A stretch of 64,000 bases of DNA, taken from Craterostigma plantagineum (Eukaryota > Streptophyta > Magnoliopsida > Lamiales > Linderniaceae). Positions 43,567 through 56,000 of the stretch are shown here, piece after piece. Where the stretch lies: assembly GCA_027422505.1 (NCBI GenBank), contig JAPQWV010000495.1, positions 366,501 through 430,500 on the forward strand, written 5' to 3'. The position numbers and the translations under genes are program-made. Numbering within the stretch: the stretch's first letter is position 1; the number at the start of each line of letters is the position of its first letter. The notes below the pieces were generated by a model that did no database searches, was not told the DNA's origin, and saw only the letters and a program-made list of their open reading frames with translations.

Positions 43567-44606
43567 AACTGTGCTATATACTTATTGATTCATACGCGCA
43601 TGGCCCATCCGTCATGGGACTGCCTATGGATAGCAAACTCTCTATCGTCATCAACAATGACGGATGGCATTGGCCTGGCCAGAATACGGCTGAATTCCCC
43701 GATTTCTACCAGTTCTTACCTCCTGTCTATCCTAATGATCATGATCATATTATTTGGACAGGTACACATAGTGGCCAGTTCACTGTGGCCTCTGCTCGTG
43801 ATGCCATCAGAATCCACCAGAACCCACCTATATGGGCACATCTCTTTGGCGGCTGCCTCAGCATCCCCAAAAATGAGTTCATTCTTTGGATGGCATTTCG
43901 GGATAGACTGCCTACGAGGGACAAACCTTGGATTGCGACTCAGGCGAATTCTAACAATTGTATCCTTTGCGATGACAACTCTGTTGAGAACATTAATCAT
44001 ATTTTTTTCCAGTGCCCTTTCTCTCGTGGTTGCTTGCAGATTCTAAAAAACAAGGTGGAATTCCGTTGGCCGAACAGAAACTGGCGCACTGATGTGGAAT
44101 GGGCCGCCCATGCTTGGAGAGGAAAGCATCTGATCAACCTGTCCAACCGCCACCTGTTAGCCGCTCTCGTATATCACATCTGGATGGAAGAAACAGGAGG
44201 TGGCGTGAGAACGCCCGTAGAACCCCGGCCATAATTGCGGATGAGATCATTGCTATAATTCAACTTCGCCTGAAGACTATATCCCCGATATACAGCCTTC
44301 ACATGTGCGCCCTGCGCCGCTTATGGCACATTGCCTGGTAACCCTGCCGGCACTACACCTAGTGCCAGAAACCTGTTGTTTGATGTGGTTCGACGTCCTA
44401 CCCTAGCCTCTGTTTCGAATGTCTTTTCTTTTGGCTTTGGTCTTGTAGGACTCTTGTAGGATTTTGGGTTGATTGGTTTGTTGTGCTGTCTGGCCGGTAG
44501 AATGATACGGCTTGTTTTCCGTCATGTGCGACATCATGAACGTTTTTTGTTACTCCTGTTTTTCTTGTTTAGTGAAATTTCCCCCCAAAAAAAACTGTGC
44601 TATATA
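43567..44606 (+). mobile_element. 5'-truncated LINE with 14-bp target-site duplication
   Basis: The 14 bases aactgtgctatata occur at 43567-43580 and again at 44593-44606. Between them lies about 1.0 kb ending in a short A run (44587-44594), the layout of a target-primed LINE insertion. The body encodes only the last part of the second ORF. The 3' UTR (about 44342-44586) is T-rich. This is a dead-on-arrival copy. Confidence 0.85.
43614..44234 (+). pseudogene. LINE ORF2 C-terminus (zf-RVT region), frameshifted
   Basis: The fragment has the zf-RVT domain found after plant LINE reverse transcriptases: W-T-G-T-H-S-G-Q-F-T-V, then F-G-G-C-L-S-I-P-K-N-E-F-I-L-W and the zinc motif C-x2-C...N-H-I-F-F-Q-C. 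Around 44189 the reading that resembles the family moves to another frame (continuing to about 44341 with R-N-R-R-W-R-E-N-A-R-R-T), so a one-base indel has broken the frame. It lacks the endonuclease and RT catalytic parts. Confidence 0.8.
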
Positions 44607-44966
44607 TATATTATATAGCCGATCAACTGTATGTCTCGGCTATAAGGGTTACAATACAGTTGACAGCTGACGCTAAGGAGAATCTCAAGGAAACAAAACA
44701 ACTAATAATAATTAATAAAATGTCAAGGAAAGTGGGTGACCAAACTGGGGTATATATCATAATGGGCAATGGGCAATGGGGTATACGTAACTATAAAGTC
44801 AACTCATCAACTTTTTAAGTATATTTTTCCAGATAGAAATTGTTCCTCATTTGTATATTTGGTTCTCATGCTGATGAGATCAGTGTAAAAATCATCACAG
44901 AGAAATACTTGTTCACTAGCACACTTACTACACACACACTTGAAGCTAGAGCTGAGAGAGAGAGAG

Positions 44967-45991
44967 ATGGATGACAATGGCCTGCTGCTGCATGAGAAGC
45001 TCCTCATCATCCCACAAACAAATCAACGAAAACAAGCCAACAATGATGATGATGATGATGATGATTTAAAGCTGAGAGTTTCCCAAGAATCAAAGAAGAT
45101 ATGGAGCATAGCATTACCAGGCATCATCGCTCGAGTCTCTTCCTTTGGAGCCATTATAGTTACTCAGTCCTTCATAGGCCACATTAGCTCCACAGATCTC
45201 GCCGGCTATGCGCTTGTCCAAACTCTCACAGTTCGTTTCGCCACTGGCATACTAGTAAGCTAATTCTATTTACAGCGATTCATTCTCAGAAAAGGAACTT
45301 TTTTTTCTTCTCCTTTTCCTTTCTCCTGATCTCTTCTTATTACAACAATACAACAACACAACAGATAGGAATGTCAAGCGCCACAGAAACTCTGTGCGGA
45401 CAAGCATTTGGAGCGAGGCAGTATCACATGATGGGAATCTACTTGCAAAGATCGTGGATCGTCGACTTTCTGACACTAACCCTATTGCTCCCTCTCTTCA
45501 TCTTCGGTTCCCTCGTCTTCAAGCTCCTCGGAGAAGAAGAAGACATCGCTGAGTCGGCGGGATACATCTCATGGTGGTTCGTGCCCATGATCTACAGCTT
45601 CGTCTTCGTTCTGACGATGCAAATGTACCTTCAGGCCCAGCAAAAGAACGGCGTGGTCGCATGGATTTCCGTCGCTCAGCTAGTGGTTCACGTCCCTTTG
45701 TCTTGGTCGTTCGTCAACTGTCTGAACTGGGGAGTCAACGGAGCGATGCTTGCGCTGTGCTTATCTTCTTGGCTGACCGTCTTTCTTGAATTTGGATATA
45801 TCGTGGGAGGCTGGTGCCCTCAGACATGGACGGGTTTCAGCGCAGCTGCTTTCAAGGATATATGGCCTGTAGTAAAGCTTTCGGTATCTTCAGGAATGAT
45901 GGTTTGGTAAGAGTATTAGTTTTAACATAAAAGAGCTATAATATATATATATATAATGTATACTGTATAGTTACGCCGTCGTTTCTAACTA

Positions 45992-46045
<54 letters not shown>

Positions 46046-47134
46046 CAAACACACACAGCTTGGAATTGTGGTACAACTCCATCCTGGTTTTGCTGGCGGG
46101 ATACATGAGTTCTGCAGCAGAGGTTGCCATATCTGCTTTCTCTATATGGTCAGTGAGATGATGACGACGACGACAAATACATGGATTTTTTTATTTTTTA
46201 TTTTTTATTTTGTGTTGTGAGGATTGACTGATGAAATACGCGCATTTTCTTGCAGCCTTAATACCAACGGCTGGGAGTTCATGATCTGCCTTGGATTTCT
46301 AGGCGCCGCTTGGTGAGTTGAGTATTAGCTCAGCTGCTGCTGCTGCTATGAGATGATAACTTTGTGCAAATGATTATCTTATTTGGTTATTGTTATTTGC
46401 AGTGTGCGTATAGCGAATGAGCTCGGAAGAGGAGATGCGAAGGCAACCAAGTTTTCGATCAAAGTCCTAATTGGGACGTCGGCGGTGATAGGAGTGTTCT
46501 TTACGGGGCTCTGCCTTGTCTTTGGTCGGAGAATAGGTTACTTCTTCACCAACGATGTCCAAGTGGCCACTCAAGTCTCTCACCTATCTATTTTGCTCGC
46601 AATCTCGGTGTTGCTCAACAGTATATATCCAGTATTATCAGGTATATATATATATGCATATATTATTCGATAACCTATCTCTGAACAATATTAGTATTAT
46701 TTACGATGAATGAATGGCTACTATCGCTATGGTAGGAGTGGCTGTTGGAGCTGGTTTGCAGGGAAGAGTTGCAATAATAAACCTCTTTTGTTTTTATGCG
46801 ATTGGAATTCCGGTTGGGGCTGTTCTTGGTTATGTGGCCCATCTTCAAGTCCAGGTACTTTTATTACCAATTTAATTTAAAATAAGAACGAACGAACGAA
46901 CTCATTAAGTCATTAATTGTTTAATTTATTTTAATTTTTATTTTATTACAACAACGACAACAACAGGGGATATGGATTGGTATGAACGTGGGAATCTTTG
47001 CGCAGACTGTTGCGCTGAGTTACATGGCGTGGAGTATGGATTGGGAGGAGCAAGTCAGCCTCGCCTCCCAACGCCTACGCCGTTTCTACCTCAAGTCAAA
47101 CTCTGCCGCCGATCAAGATGACTACTTGTTTTAA
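44967..47134 (+). CDS. DTX: MATE efflux transporter (DETOXIFICATION), copy 1
   Basis: Twelve-helix cation antiporter of the plant DTX family, exporting or sequestering metabolites or xenobiotics. Exons 44967-45254, 45365-45906, 46059-46148, 46256-46312, 46403-46641, 46736-46854, 46967-47134. Total 1503 nt, 500 residues, phases consistent. The N-tail has an Asp run. MATE landmarks: I-W-S-I-A-L-P-G-I-I-A-R, Q-S-F-I-G-H-I, M-S-S-A-T-E-T-L-C-G-Q-A-F-G-A, L-Q-A-Q-Q-K-N, W-G-V-N-G-A-M, and R-I-A-N-E-L-G-R-G-D-A-K-A. A paralogue lies 6 kb downstream, beyond PIG-A. Intron 2 contains (TA)n. The substrate is not predictable. Confidence 0.93.
45994..46038. repeat. (TA)n microsatellite in MATE copy 1 intron 2
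   Basis: About 22 TA units just before the polypyrimidine/acceptor region. Confidence 0.9.
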
Positions 47135-47950
47135 TTTTCAATTTTGGTCCTTGTCTAAGCTTTTTTTTTTTTTTTTTTCTACTATAGTGGAGGAGTGTAA
47201 GATTGGTTGCTGATGCTGGTTAGTTAAAACCCCGAATAAATAAAAACATATTACTATAAATTATTATGATCCCTCTGCCTCTTTAATGTTTGAAATTAGT
47301 AATAAAAACTAATTGGGCTTATCAAGGATTCAAACAATATAGTAGTTGGGCTTGTCATAGAGCAGCCCAGTTAGCCCATCGAGGCTGCTGTGAATTTCTT
47401 GACCAGCTGTGCTGAACAATAGTAGCGTTGCGAGCAGAATAGCAAACCAAAATCAGCTACAGATTTCCTTCCTCAGTTCGGGTAAATGCAATTTCTTTGC
47501 TTCTTTTTTCCTTCTCAGCTGCAATCATTTTCGTTCCCTTCACTCTATACTACGTTTGAAAGTAAATCTTACTTAATTTCGTATAATTTTTGGTTTGCTG
47601 CAATATTGATGATGTTTTTACTGCGTCCGTTTTTGTCTTTGATTAGACCCATCCATGTGTGTTGAGAAAATAAATTGTATGTGGTTTCAGAAAGTTCTTA
47701 GAGAGGTATCAATATTCTAGTTAGCTGTACGTATGGGATGGATCGAATAATTTGTAAAATATTGTTACTTGTTTCATTGTGGTACTGCTGATCAAAGGAC
47801 AATCGTTTGGTATTTGATTTGTTAAGAATGTTGTTGATTCTTGGTCTGGAAGTGGGCTGTATTACATTGTCTGTTGCTGAATATCAACAATAATTTGATC
47901 ACATTCTCGTCGTACTTCTCTTGGTTTAGGTACTTGAGATAACAGCTACC
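47135..47950. other. Spacer and PIG-A 5' UTR
   Basis: MATE copy 1 3' UTR, then a possible PIG-A leader intron from about 47481 (ttcgg|gtaaat) to 47929 (tttag). A short leader exon then precedes the ATG. Confidence 0.45.
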
Positions 47951-49806
47951 ATGAGTCAACTTCAAAGGCATAGGATATTGATGGTCTCGGATTTTTTCTA
48001 CCCTAACTTTGGTGGTGTAGAGAATCACATCTATTATTTATCTCAATGCTTGATGAAACTCGGCCACAAGGTGAGTCAAGAACAGGATTATATGTCCTCT
48101 CGTCGCCAGTTAGTTTAATGCGAAGCTATGTTTATCCTTTCTGAGTACCAGGTGGTTGTTATGACCCATGCTTATGGAAATCGGTCTGGGGTGAGATACA
48201 TGACTGGTGGATTGAAGGTTTACTATGTTCCTTGGAAGCCGTTTCTCATGCAAAATACACTGCCTACGTTTTACGGGACACTTCCTATTGTTAGAACTAT
48301 TTTGATCCGAGAAAGGATATCATTAGTGCATGGCCATCAAGCCTTTTCAACTCTATGCCACGAAGCTATCATGCACGCTCGCACGATGGGGTATAGAGTT
48401 GTTTTTACCGATCATTCACTATATGGTTTTGCTGATGTTGGCAGCATTCACATGAACAAGGTCTTGCAATTCACTCTTGCTGATGTGTGCCAAGCCATAT
48501 GTGTCTCTCACACGAGCAAGGAAAATACAGTTTTGAGATCTGGACTACCGCCGGAAAAGGTATTTGTAATCCCAAATGCTGTGGATACAGCAATGTTTAA
48601 GCCTGCTCAAGAACGCCTCAGCAGAAAGGAAATTGTTATAGTTGTCATAAGTAGGTTAGTGTATCGAAAAGGGACAGACCTACTTGTTGAAGTCATCCCT
48701 GAAGTTTGTAGGTTGCATCCTAATGTGAGTTGTTTATTTCCCTCCGCTTACGCAATATTTTTGCAGATCCTGATGAAATACCCCCTGGCTTTGTTACAGG
48801 TAAGGTTCATCATTGGTGGAGATGGGCCAAAAAGAGTGCGGCTTGAAGAGATGAGGGAAAAACACTCTCTTCAAGATCGAGTTGATATGTTGGGCGCTGT
48901 TCCTCATGCTAAAGTACAGTCGGTTCTGGTGGCGGGACACATATTCTTGAACAGGTATACTCTACTATTCAATTGTAAAGCTGAAATGTTAGACCTTTTT
49001 GCATCTGTATGTTTGACAAGTAGTTTCTTTGTCGTGTGCTCTGTCCGATTTTGTGATAGCTCCTTAACAGAAGCATTCTGTATAGCCATATTGGAAGCTG
49101 CTAGTTGTGGACTGCTGACAGTTAGTACCCGCGTTGGTGGTGTCCCAGAGGCACGGTCATGATATTTTTCCAATCACTCGTACTCAATATCAATTAGTAG
49201 GACTGAGATATCATGAAGAATATTTATGGGTTTTATTTATTTAATTTCAAGCTAGGTTCTCCCAGATGATATGATTGTTCTTGCTGAGCCAGATCCCGGT
49301 GACATGGTGCGAGCAATTACAAAAGCGATACACTTGCTTCCCTACATAGATCCACAAGCAATGCACAATCTTGTGAGTATCTCTGTTCTAATATCAGACT
49401 ACGAACTCATTTTTGTTTCAGATTCTTGAAAATTAATTATCTTTGCAGGTAAAGAAACTATACAGTTGGCACGATGTTGCGGAAAGAACCAAGATTGTTT
49501 ATGACCGCGCCTTGAAGTGCGCCAATCAGAATCTCGTCGGTAGACTTTCAAGGTAATATCATAACAATATAATATTGTCTTGCACGACCCACGCGGCAGA
49601 TTTTTTTTGAACACTTAGACAAAGTACTATTATCACGTGTGATCATATAATATAAATCAGATCCATGACTGTTAGGTACCTGTCTTGTGGCTCGTGGTCT
49701 GGCAAGCTTTTTTGTTTGGTCATGGTTATTGATTTCTTGCTTTGGCAGCTCATACGAATGTGGAAGGTACCTCAATCAATTTCCTCCTCTTACAGCGTTA
49801 TAACTA

Positions 49807-49904
<98 letters not shown>

Positions 49905-50002
49905 AATTATAACTGTGTTTTTTTTTTTTTGAAAAGCCTGACAGGGAAATTGAGGTTGTACCTGATGGTAACTTGGATGAGCTCTTGCGAACCAGCAATT
50001 AA
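47951..50002 (+). CDS. PIGA: PIG-A, GPI N-acetylglucosaminyltransferase catalytic subunit
   Basis: ER enzyme of the first step of GPI-anchor synthesis: UDP-GlcNAc plus phosphatidylinositol gives GlcNAc-PI (Arabidopsis SETH2). Exons 47951-48070, 48152-48724, 48800-48954, 49060-49150, 49256-49372, 49449-49552, 49676-49766, 49937-50002. Total 1317 nt, 438 residues. N-terminal [19 protein letters not shown], then [15 protein letters not shown], the GT4 donor-site region F-I-I-G-G-D-G-P-K and [17 protein letters not shown]. The C-terminal part includes a single membrane span ([12 protein letters not shown]). The fourth intron starts with GC, not GT. Full family length, with no break seen. Confidence 0.93.
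49811..49902. repeat. Compound (TA)n(GA)n microsatellite
   Basis: About 16 TA then 30 GA units in the last PIG-A intron. Confidence 0.95.
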
Positions 50003-50269
50003 GCAATCTCCATAGCAGGCTAATGTACGGGTTTGGTAGACTTAATTGAAATAGGTTAACGAATAACTATCTATTCTATGTATAAGGGTGGTGGGTCTGT
50101 GTATTATTATGACAGCCTAACTAGAAAGAATCAAAGTCCAAGTCACCATACAATCGTTAACCACAAATATTTAAAAAAAAAATGTTTTTGATCATGATGG
50201 TTTGTTTTTTTCTTTACAAGTCTCGTGCCAAAATTGATGTGTTTCATGACCCAATATATTCATGACCCA

Positions 50270-50573
50270 TCAGCTCTAATGGCTGATGGGGAGGCCCAAA
50301 ATTCATGTGATTCGGAAGTTAGGGGTTCGAACCCTACCTCTCACATGAATTTGGTGAGTCCCATGAGGATTATTTCTCATGACTATCGATGCCGGTATGG
50401 GTTTGGGACGTATCCATCTGGCCCCGGGGATTAGTCCCACCTCTGTAGTGTGTAGCGTAAGTAGCCCCCGCCTTGTCAAATCTGTGTGGCGTAAAAAAAG
50501 CCCACGGCTGGCAGGGCTAGTCCATAGCCAGGCAGTGTGGGGATACATCGAGACAAAAAAAAAAAAAGAAAAA
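50270..50573 (+). mobile_element. tRNA-derived SINE
   Basis: About 300 bp with RNA polymerase III promoter boxes: a box-A-like tggctgatggg at 50280-50290 and a strong box B gggttcgaaccc at 50323-50334, 43 bp apart. A CCCCGGGGATTAGTC-type body and a poly(A)-rich tail at about 50555-50573 follow. It does not fold as a tRNA gene. I could not identify target-site duplications with confidence, so the outer ends are approximate. Confidence 0.7.
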
Positions 50574-50975
50574 GATGCCGTAAGCCATTCAATTATCTTC
50601 GAGATACGTATACGCACAGTATGTTTCGTCGTCATCCATCATCATGTCTTGTACATTTTCCATAACGACGCTGCAAACCCAACATGGCAACTTTCTCACC
50701 ATTTATTGTTTTACAAAATTTCTGCAAGTCGGCACTCGTCAATACCACTCCACTGCTGCAGCTTATAACAGAATCTCTATTGAATAATATAAGCTTCTGT
50801 AATAAGAAAGCACTCACTCTTCAAGTTTTTCTTCTACTAAGGTATAGCTCAAACCCCTCGTGACTTTCTTCTATCTGTGGTTCTTCCTTGTTACAGATAT
50901 ATTGCTAAAATAGGACTTTTTTAGGTGGTAGGAGCTTAACAAAGTTCTTCCTTGCTTTTATTCTGCAGGCTGGCT
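50574..50975. other. Promoter and leader of MATE copy 2
   Basis: A possible leader intron runs from about 50840 (actaag|gtatag) to 50968 (ttctgcag) and ends eight bases before the ATG. Confidence 0.4.
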
Positions 50976-53087
50976 ATGGATGATAGCAGCGTCTTAACAG
51001 AGAAACTGCTACACACAGCAGAGCAAGAAACTGATTTGAAGGTGAAAATATATGAAGAATCCAAGAAAATATGGAAGGTCGCATTGCCAAGTGTTATCTC
51101 AAGAATTTCTTCTTTTGGAACCATCGTCGTGACGCAATCTTTCATCGGACACATAAGTTCCACAGATCTTTCTGGCTATGCACTTGTCCAAACCTTAACC
51201 GTGAGATTCGTCAATGGGGTAGTGGTAAGTAACTTCCATGCTTGCTTCGTGTATGCATACATACATACATACTCACACAAGTCCTAATTGTAAGTTCAAC
51301 AAATTGTGTTGTATGTATGATTCTCCATCATCGCTTACAGATCGGAATGTCCAGCGCAACTGAAACTCTGTGCGGCCAAGCCTACGGAGCAAAACAGCAC
51401 CACATGATGGGAATCTTCTTACAAAGATCGTGGCTCGTTAACCTCGTCACGCTAACAATCCTACTGCCCGTCTTCATCTTCGCCACGCCAATCTTCAACC
51501 TCCTCGGCCAGCAAGAATCCATTGCGAAATCCGCGGGCCGCATCTCTCTGTGGTTCATACCTTTTCTGTACAGCACCATTTTTGCGTCTACGATCCAAAT
51601 GTTCCTTCAAGCGCAGCAGAGGAACAGGATAATCGCTTGGCTCTCCGTGATGCAAATGGCGATACACATCCCTCTTTCTTATCTCTTCGCTTACGTCTTG
51701 AATTGGGGCGTCTCCGGCGCAATGGGGGCTCTAAACGCGGCGTCTTGGTGTCTGGTTTTTGGCGAGTTTGTGTACATTTTCGGTGGTTGGTGCGCTGATT
51801 CTTGGAAAGGGTTTACTTCGGCTGCTTTGAAAGATATATTCCCCGTTGTGAGGCTCTCCGCATCTTCTGGCGTGATGGTTTGGTAAGAATTTTTACTAAA
51901 ACTGTGGGCTATAAATGATTAATCTTGATTCGATTATTTGGGTGCTTTCGTAAAAGCTTGGAGCTTTGGTACTATGCAATACTGGTTTTGCTGGCTGGAT
52001 ATGTGCGGAATGCAGAAGTTGCAATATCTGCATTTTCTATATGGTAAGAAAAGCCCCCATTACTTTTACTTCTGCTCTGCATAAACATACATATGATGTG
52101 CTGATTTGCTTCAAATCTCTTTTTAGCTTGAATATCGTAGCTTGGGAGTTCATGATCAGCCTGGGCATGATGGGCGCTGCAATGTAAGTTCTTGTTTTTT
52201 CTTTTATTCCGACTAGTGGGAGTCTGCCTTGTCTTATCCTGAAAAAAACAAAAAGAAGGCGCTTATATTTATGTGTGCAGTGTAAGAGTTGCGAATGAGC
52301 TGGGCAGAGGAGATGCAAAAGCTACGAGATTTTCGATCAAAGTAGTGATCAGCACATCGGCATTGTTAGGCAGTCTCTTTTGGATTCTCTGTTTGGCATT
52401 TGGAAGCAAGCTTGGCTACTTATTCACCAACGACGAAGCAGTGGTGAAAAATGTCGCAAGCCTCTCTCTTCTGCTTGCCTTCTCTGTTTTGCTCAACGGC
52501 ATTTACCCTGTTCTATCAGGTTAGAAATACATGGACAAAATAAAACTCCAAGTCACATCTATTATATATATATATATATAATATATATATATATATATAA
52601 AAAGAATTTTACTACATTACTGATTCTTCTCGTCTGTTATTTATTATGATATGATCCAAACAAACAGGTGTTGCTGTTGGAGCAGGCCTGCAGACAAAAG
52701 TTGCTGTTATTAATTTGATTTGCTTTTATGTCATTGGAATTCCTATTGGTGTTATCGCTGGATATGCGTTTCATCTCAGCGTCGAGGTTAATTTAAAATC
52801 TTCTTTGAGAGAGATATATATATAGTATGAAACTGATTGATTGATTGATTTTTTGTGAGATGAGAATGCAGGGGATTTGGATGGGGATGATTGCTGGTGT
52901 TGTCGCTGAAACTTTGGCTCTCTGTTTCATGACATGGAGAACTAATTGGGATGAAGAGGTATGTATGCATATCTTATTAAGTGCATTTTATATCTATTTT
53001 ATTCATATATTCATTTCCCAGGTATTGAAAACATTGGCACGACTCAAAAGGTGGTCTTTGGAGTCTACGCATGAGAACAATGCATGA
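50976..53087 (+). CDS. DTX: MATE efflux transporter (DETOXIFICATION), copy 2
   Basis: Paralogue of the gene at 44967-47134. Exons 50976-51224, 51341-51882, 51957-52043, 52127-52183, 52281-52519, 52668-52786, 52872-52958, 53022-53087. Total 1446 nt, 481 residues. Exons 2, 4, 5 and 6 have exactly the same lengths as in copy 1 (542, 57, 239, 119), showing common descent. The N-tail is shorter and lacks the Asp run. Shared motifs: M-S-S-A-T-E-T-L-C-G-Q-A-Y-G-A, L-Q-A-Q-Q-R-N and R-V-A-N-E-L-G-R-G-D-A-K-A. The last coding exon is split by an extra intron (52959-53021). In-frame and apparently functional. Substrate unknown. Confidence 0.93.
52563..52599. repeat. (TA)n microsatellite in MATE copy 2 intron 5
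   Basis: TA repeats interrupted once. Confidence 0.85.
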
Positions 53088-56000
53088 TTCGAGTCGAGAC
53101 TATATTTTTTTCCCAATAATGTTGTATCTTGATTTATTATTGCTGCGTTAACTTAGTAGAACAACGCGTATTTTTACCAAGTTGTTTTTGTGTACACGTG
53201 AAGCCCGCAAAGAAATCTTAACGGATGATACAAGACAAAGGCCCAACATTAATCTCATTTAATCGAAATCCCCTTTAATTACCATTTAGCTATGTAATTC
53301 GTTATTATAATACGAGAGTGAGAATAACTACTTGGAAATCTTATAAGAAACAATATATGTTGGACAGCTATTAGAGCACGTTACCACCAAAGGGTATGTA
53401 TGTCATAGAAGCCACATATAGGCTTAGGGGAATTCAATCAACGGTTTTTATATTTTCCCACTTGGAATAACTAACGTCAAGACGGTGACTACAGAATAAT
53501 AATCATTGTTCAAATGCCTACTTTATTTTAATTTATACCTTAGATCATACCTCAAAAACCCGAGGATAACAGACATGGAAGGTGCGTTAATGGAATAATC
53601 AGTTATTGAATGTTAGGAAAGTATAAATAATATAATGTCGTAATATAGGCACTTATTTGTTTTTAGTTTCGCAAGAACAATAATAGTGTTTGTCTATCCC
53701 ATATTCAACTTCTAACTAACTCTACTTGGGTTCTATAGTAAATGATTACAGCAATTGACACAATTAATTAAACTAAATTAATTAGCATTAAAGTATTAAT
53801 GGTCGGTTTCAGTTCTTGGAAATGTAAGTTTGGACCTGCCAAGAACAAGGAAGAACAAAAACTGACATGTTTGTTTTTGTTTAATCCGAGATGAGAATAG
53901 AATCACATGATTAGCTCGATTTGTCTACATACATTTAACCATCAGACTCAATAATAATTATCGTTGCATCGCCTCGAAATAAAATAAAGGTTCAATTCGA
54001 TTTGTTACAGTTAACCGTTTTGATATTAAAAAAACTTCCATCCGAAATTCAACGAGTTTCTTTGTGCTAATGGCGACATGAAATGAAGTGTGTAAGATTC
54101 TACTTTAAAAATTTATTCCTTCGTGATTATTTTTAGTTTTGGTTCAGGTTGATGCAGTTTCTGTAGATCTGTCACTTCATAAAGAAAACAATAAATTTTG
54201 TCTCGTGAGGAATATAATTTGGCGTGTAATGAATTTAGCTAACTTGGGTTTTTGTCGCGTAGCCCGCTTTTCAAACTTCAACAAAGTCTGCTTAATTTAA
54301 GTCTAATCAATACCAAAAAGCTATAACAAATTCTAATCTTTTTGCATCGTTTTGGCTTTTACTAGGGTTTGCTGCTTATCTAATAGTAATATTCTAGTGC
54401 ATTTAAGCATATTATATACTTTACAATACATAACACATAAATACCCAATTGAATAAATTTTTACACATAGGTACCCATGTCAGAAAATTTTGCAGATAGG
54501 TACCCGATTTAATAGTTACCAATTTCTTTAGTCATGCCGTACCTTCCTGTGTGTATATTGCGTACCATAACACGTTGATATAGGGTACCTAAATGTAGCA
54601 TACGTCGTACCTACGGCATATCTGTGTGTTACATAGGGCGTACCTAAATGTAGCATACGTCGTACCAGTTTCAGTTATATAGAGCACTCAAATGTGTTGA
54701 TATATGGTACCCAAATGTGTTGTATGGTGTACCTGCGGGGATCGGTACCTATGTTCAAATAAATTATTCTGTAGGTACATACATATAAAAAATCCTGACA
54801 GGGTACTAAATTACAAGTTTTTATTCAAATATGTGTAAAGACCCCTTACAATAATATTAGAAATAATTGCTTGCAATAATATTTAGAAACATTTAATCCA
54901 AACTATCAAGCAAATAGTCCACTAGAGAACGCAGAAGTGGTCAAAAGATTTGAGAGTACGCTAAGTACTTATTACATTCGGTTAAAGTATTACCAAACCT
55001 TCACGACTTCGCACACAACAACACAAATCGTTGCTGCTTTAGTCTTTACATTCCATGACCAACACACACACACACATACGCACAATCAATACATACGATA
55101 ATAGATATATAATATATAAATTGAAACATTTAGTTCGTGGGAGTTTTGTTCACTTTGCTACGCAAAGCAGCACCATGTTCCTCATGACCATACTACCATG
55201 TGTAACGCTCGTGCAGTACTTTACTCGTCATCTTTTTCTTTTTTAGTACCTATAGTCTTAATTGTTTTTTTATTACCTTCTTTTCTCTCTCAAATTTGCA
55301 ATACATGAAATGTCGAACGGACTTGAAATAAAATAAATGGTGTGTCACCTCACATTTGGAGTAGAAAATAACGTATTTTTTCATGAACCATTTAAAACAT
55401 GAATACGCAAATATTATTATATTTATGGAAAATGCTAACATTGCACATTAGTCAAAACTTTGAGGCACCCTCTTTTCTCGATTTTGGTAACCTCGATACT
55501 AAAAAAGACATAAAACTAGAAATGTGCATTATTGGGAAATATGTTTATTTATGCAAAATATGGCGTCCCCGTGCGATCTTACCGATTTCAAATAGCACAA
55601 TCACGCATATAGTAATGTTCAAATAATTAATTTATTGAGAAAAAAGAAATACAGTAAGTAGACAGACAGATTCAAGTTATACCATAAGTTACAAAATCTA
55701 AAGCAGTCATAATTGCCTGCGCCTAATCAAAAGCTAAAACAATATGCAAAAGCAGTTAAAGTTTAACAACGAAATATTGTATTTATTTTTGTTCGTAAGT
55801 AATGAATACAATTATAAGAAAGAGAAAAAAGGGGGGGAGGGGGGATGTGAGAAAGAGACAAAACAGATTCTGTTTTTGCTTCCCTTAGCTTAGCCCAAGA
55901 AAAAACAAATAGATTTAAAAAGAAAAATATATTGATTGGGGAGAGCATTTTACAAAAACCGAGTTGGGAACAGTGTGATATGCTTTGATTCCATCCATCA

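Noticed and set aside
43585..44046. Second long reading over the LINE
   Set aside because: Out-of-frame shadow. The zf-RVT motif is only in the 43614 frame.
50323..50334. Possible tRNA gene from the gggttcgaaccc box
   Set aside because: No cloverleaf arms or acceptor stem around it. The A-rich tail and 300-bp body fit a SINE instead.
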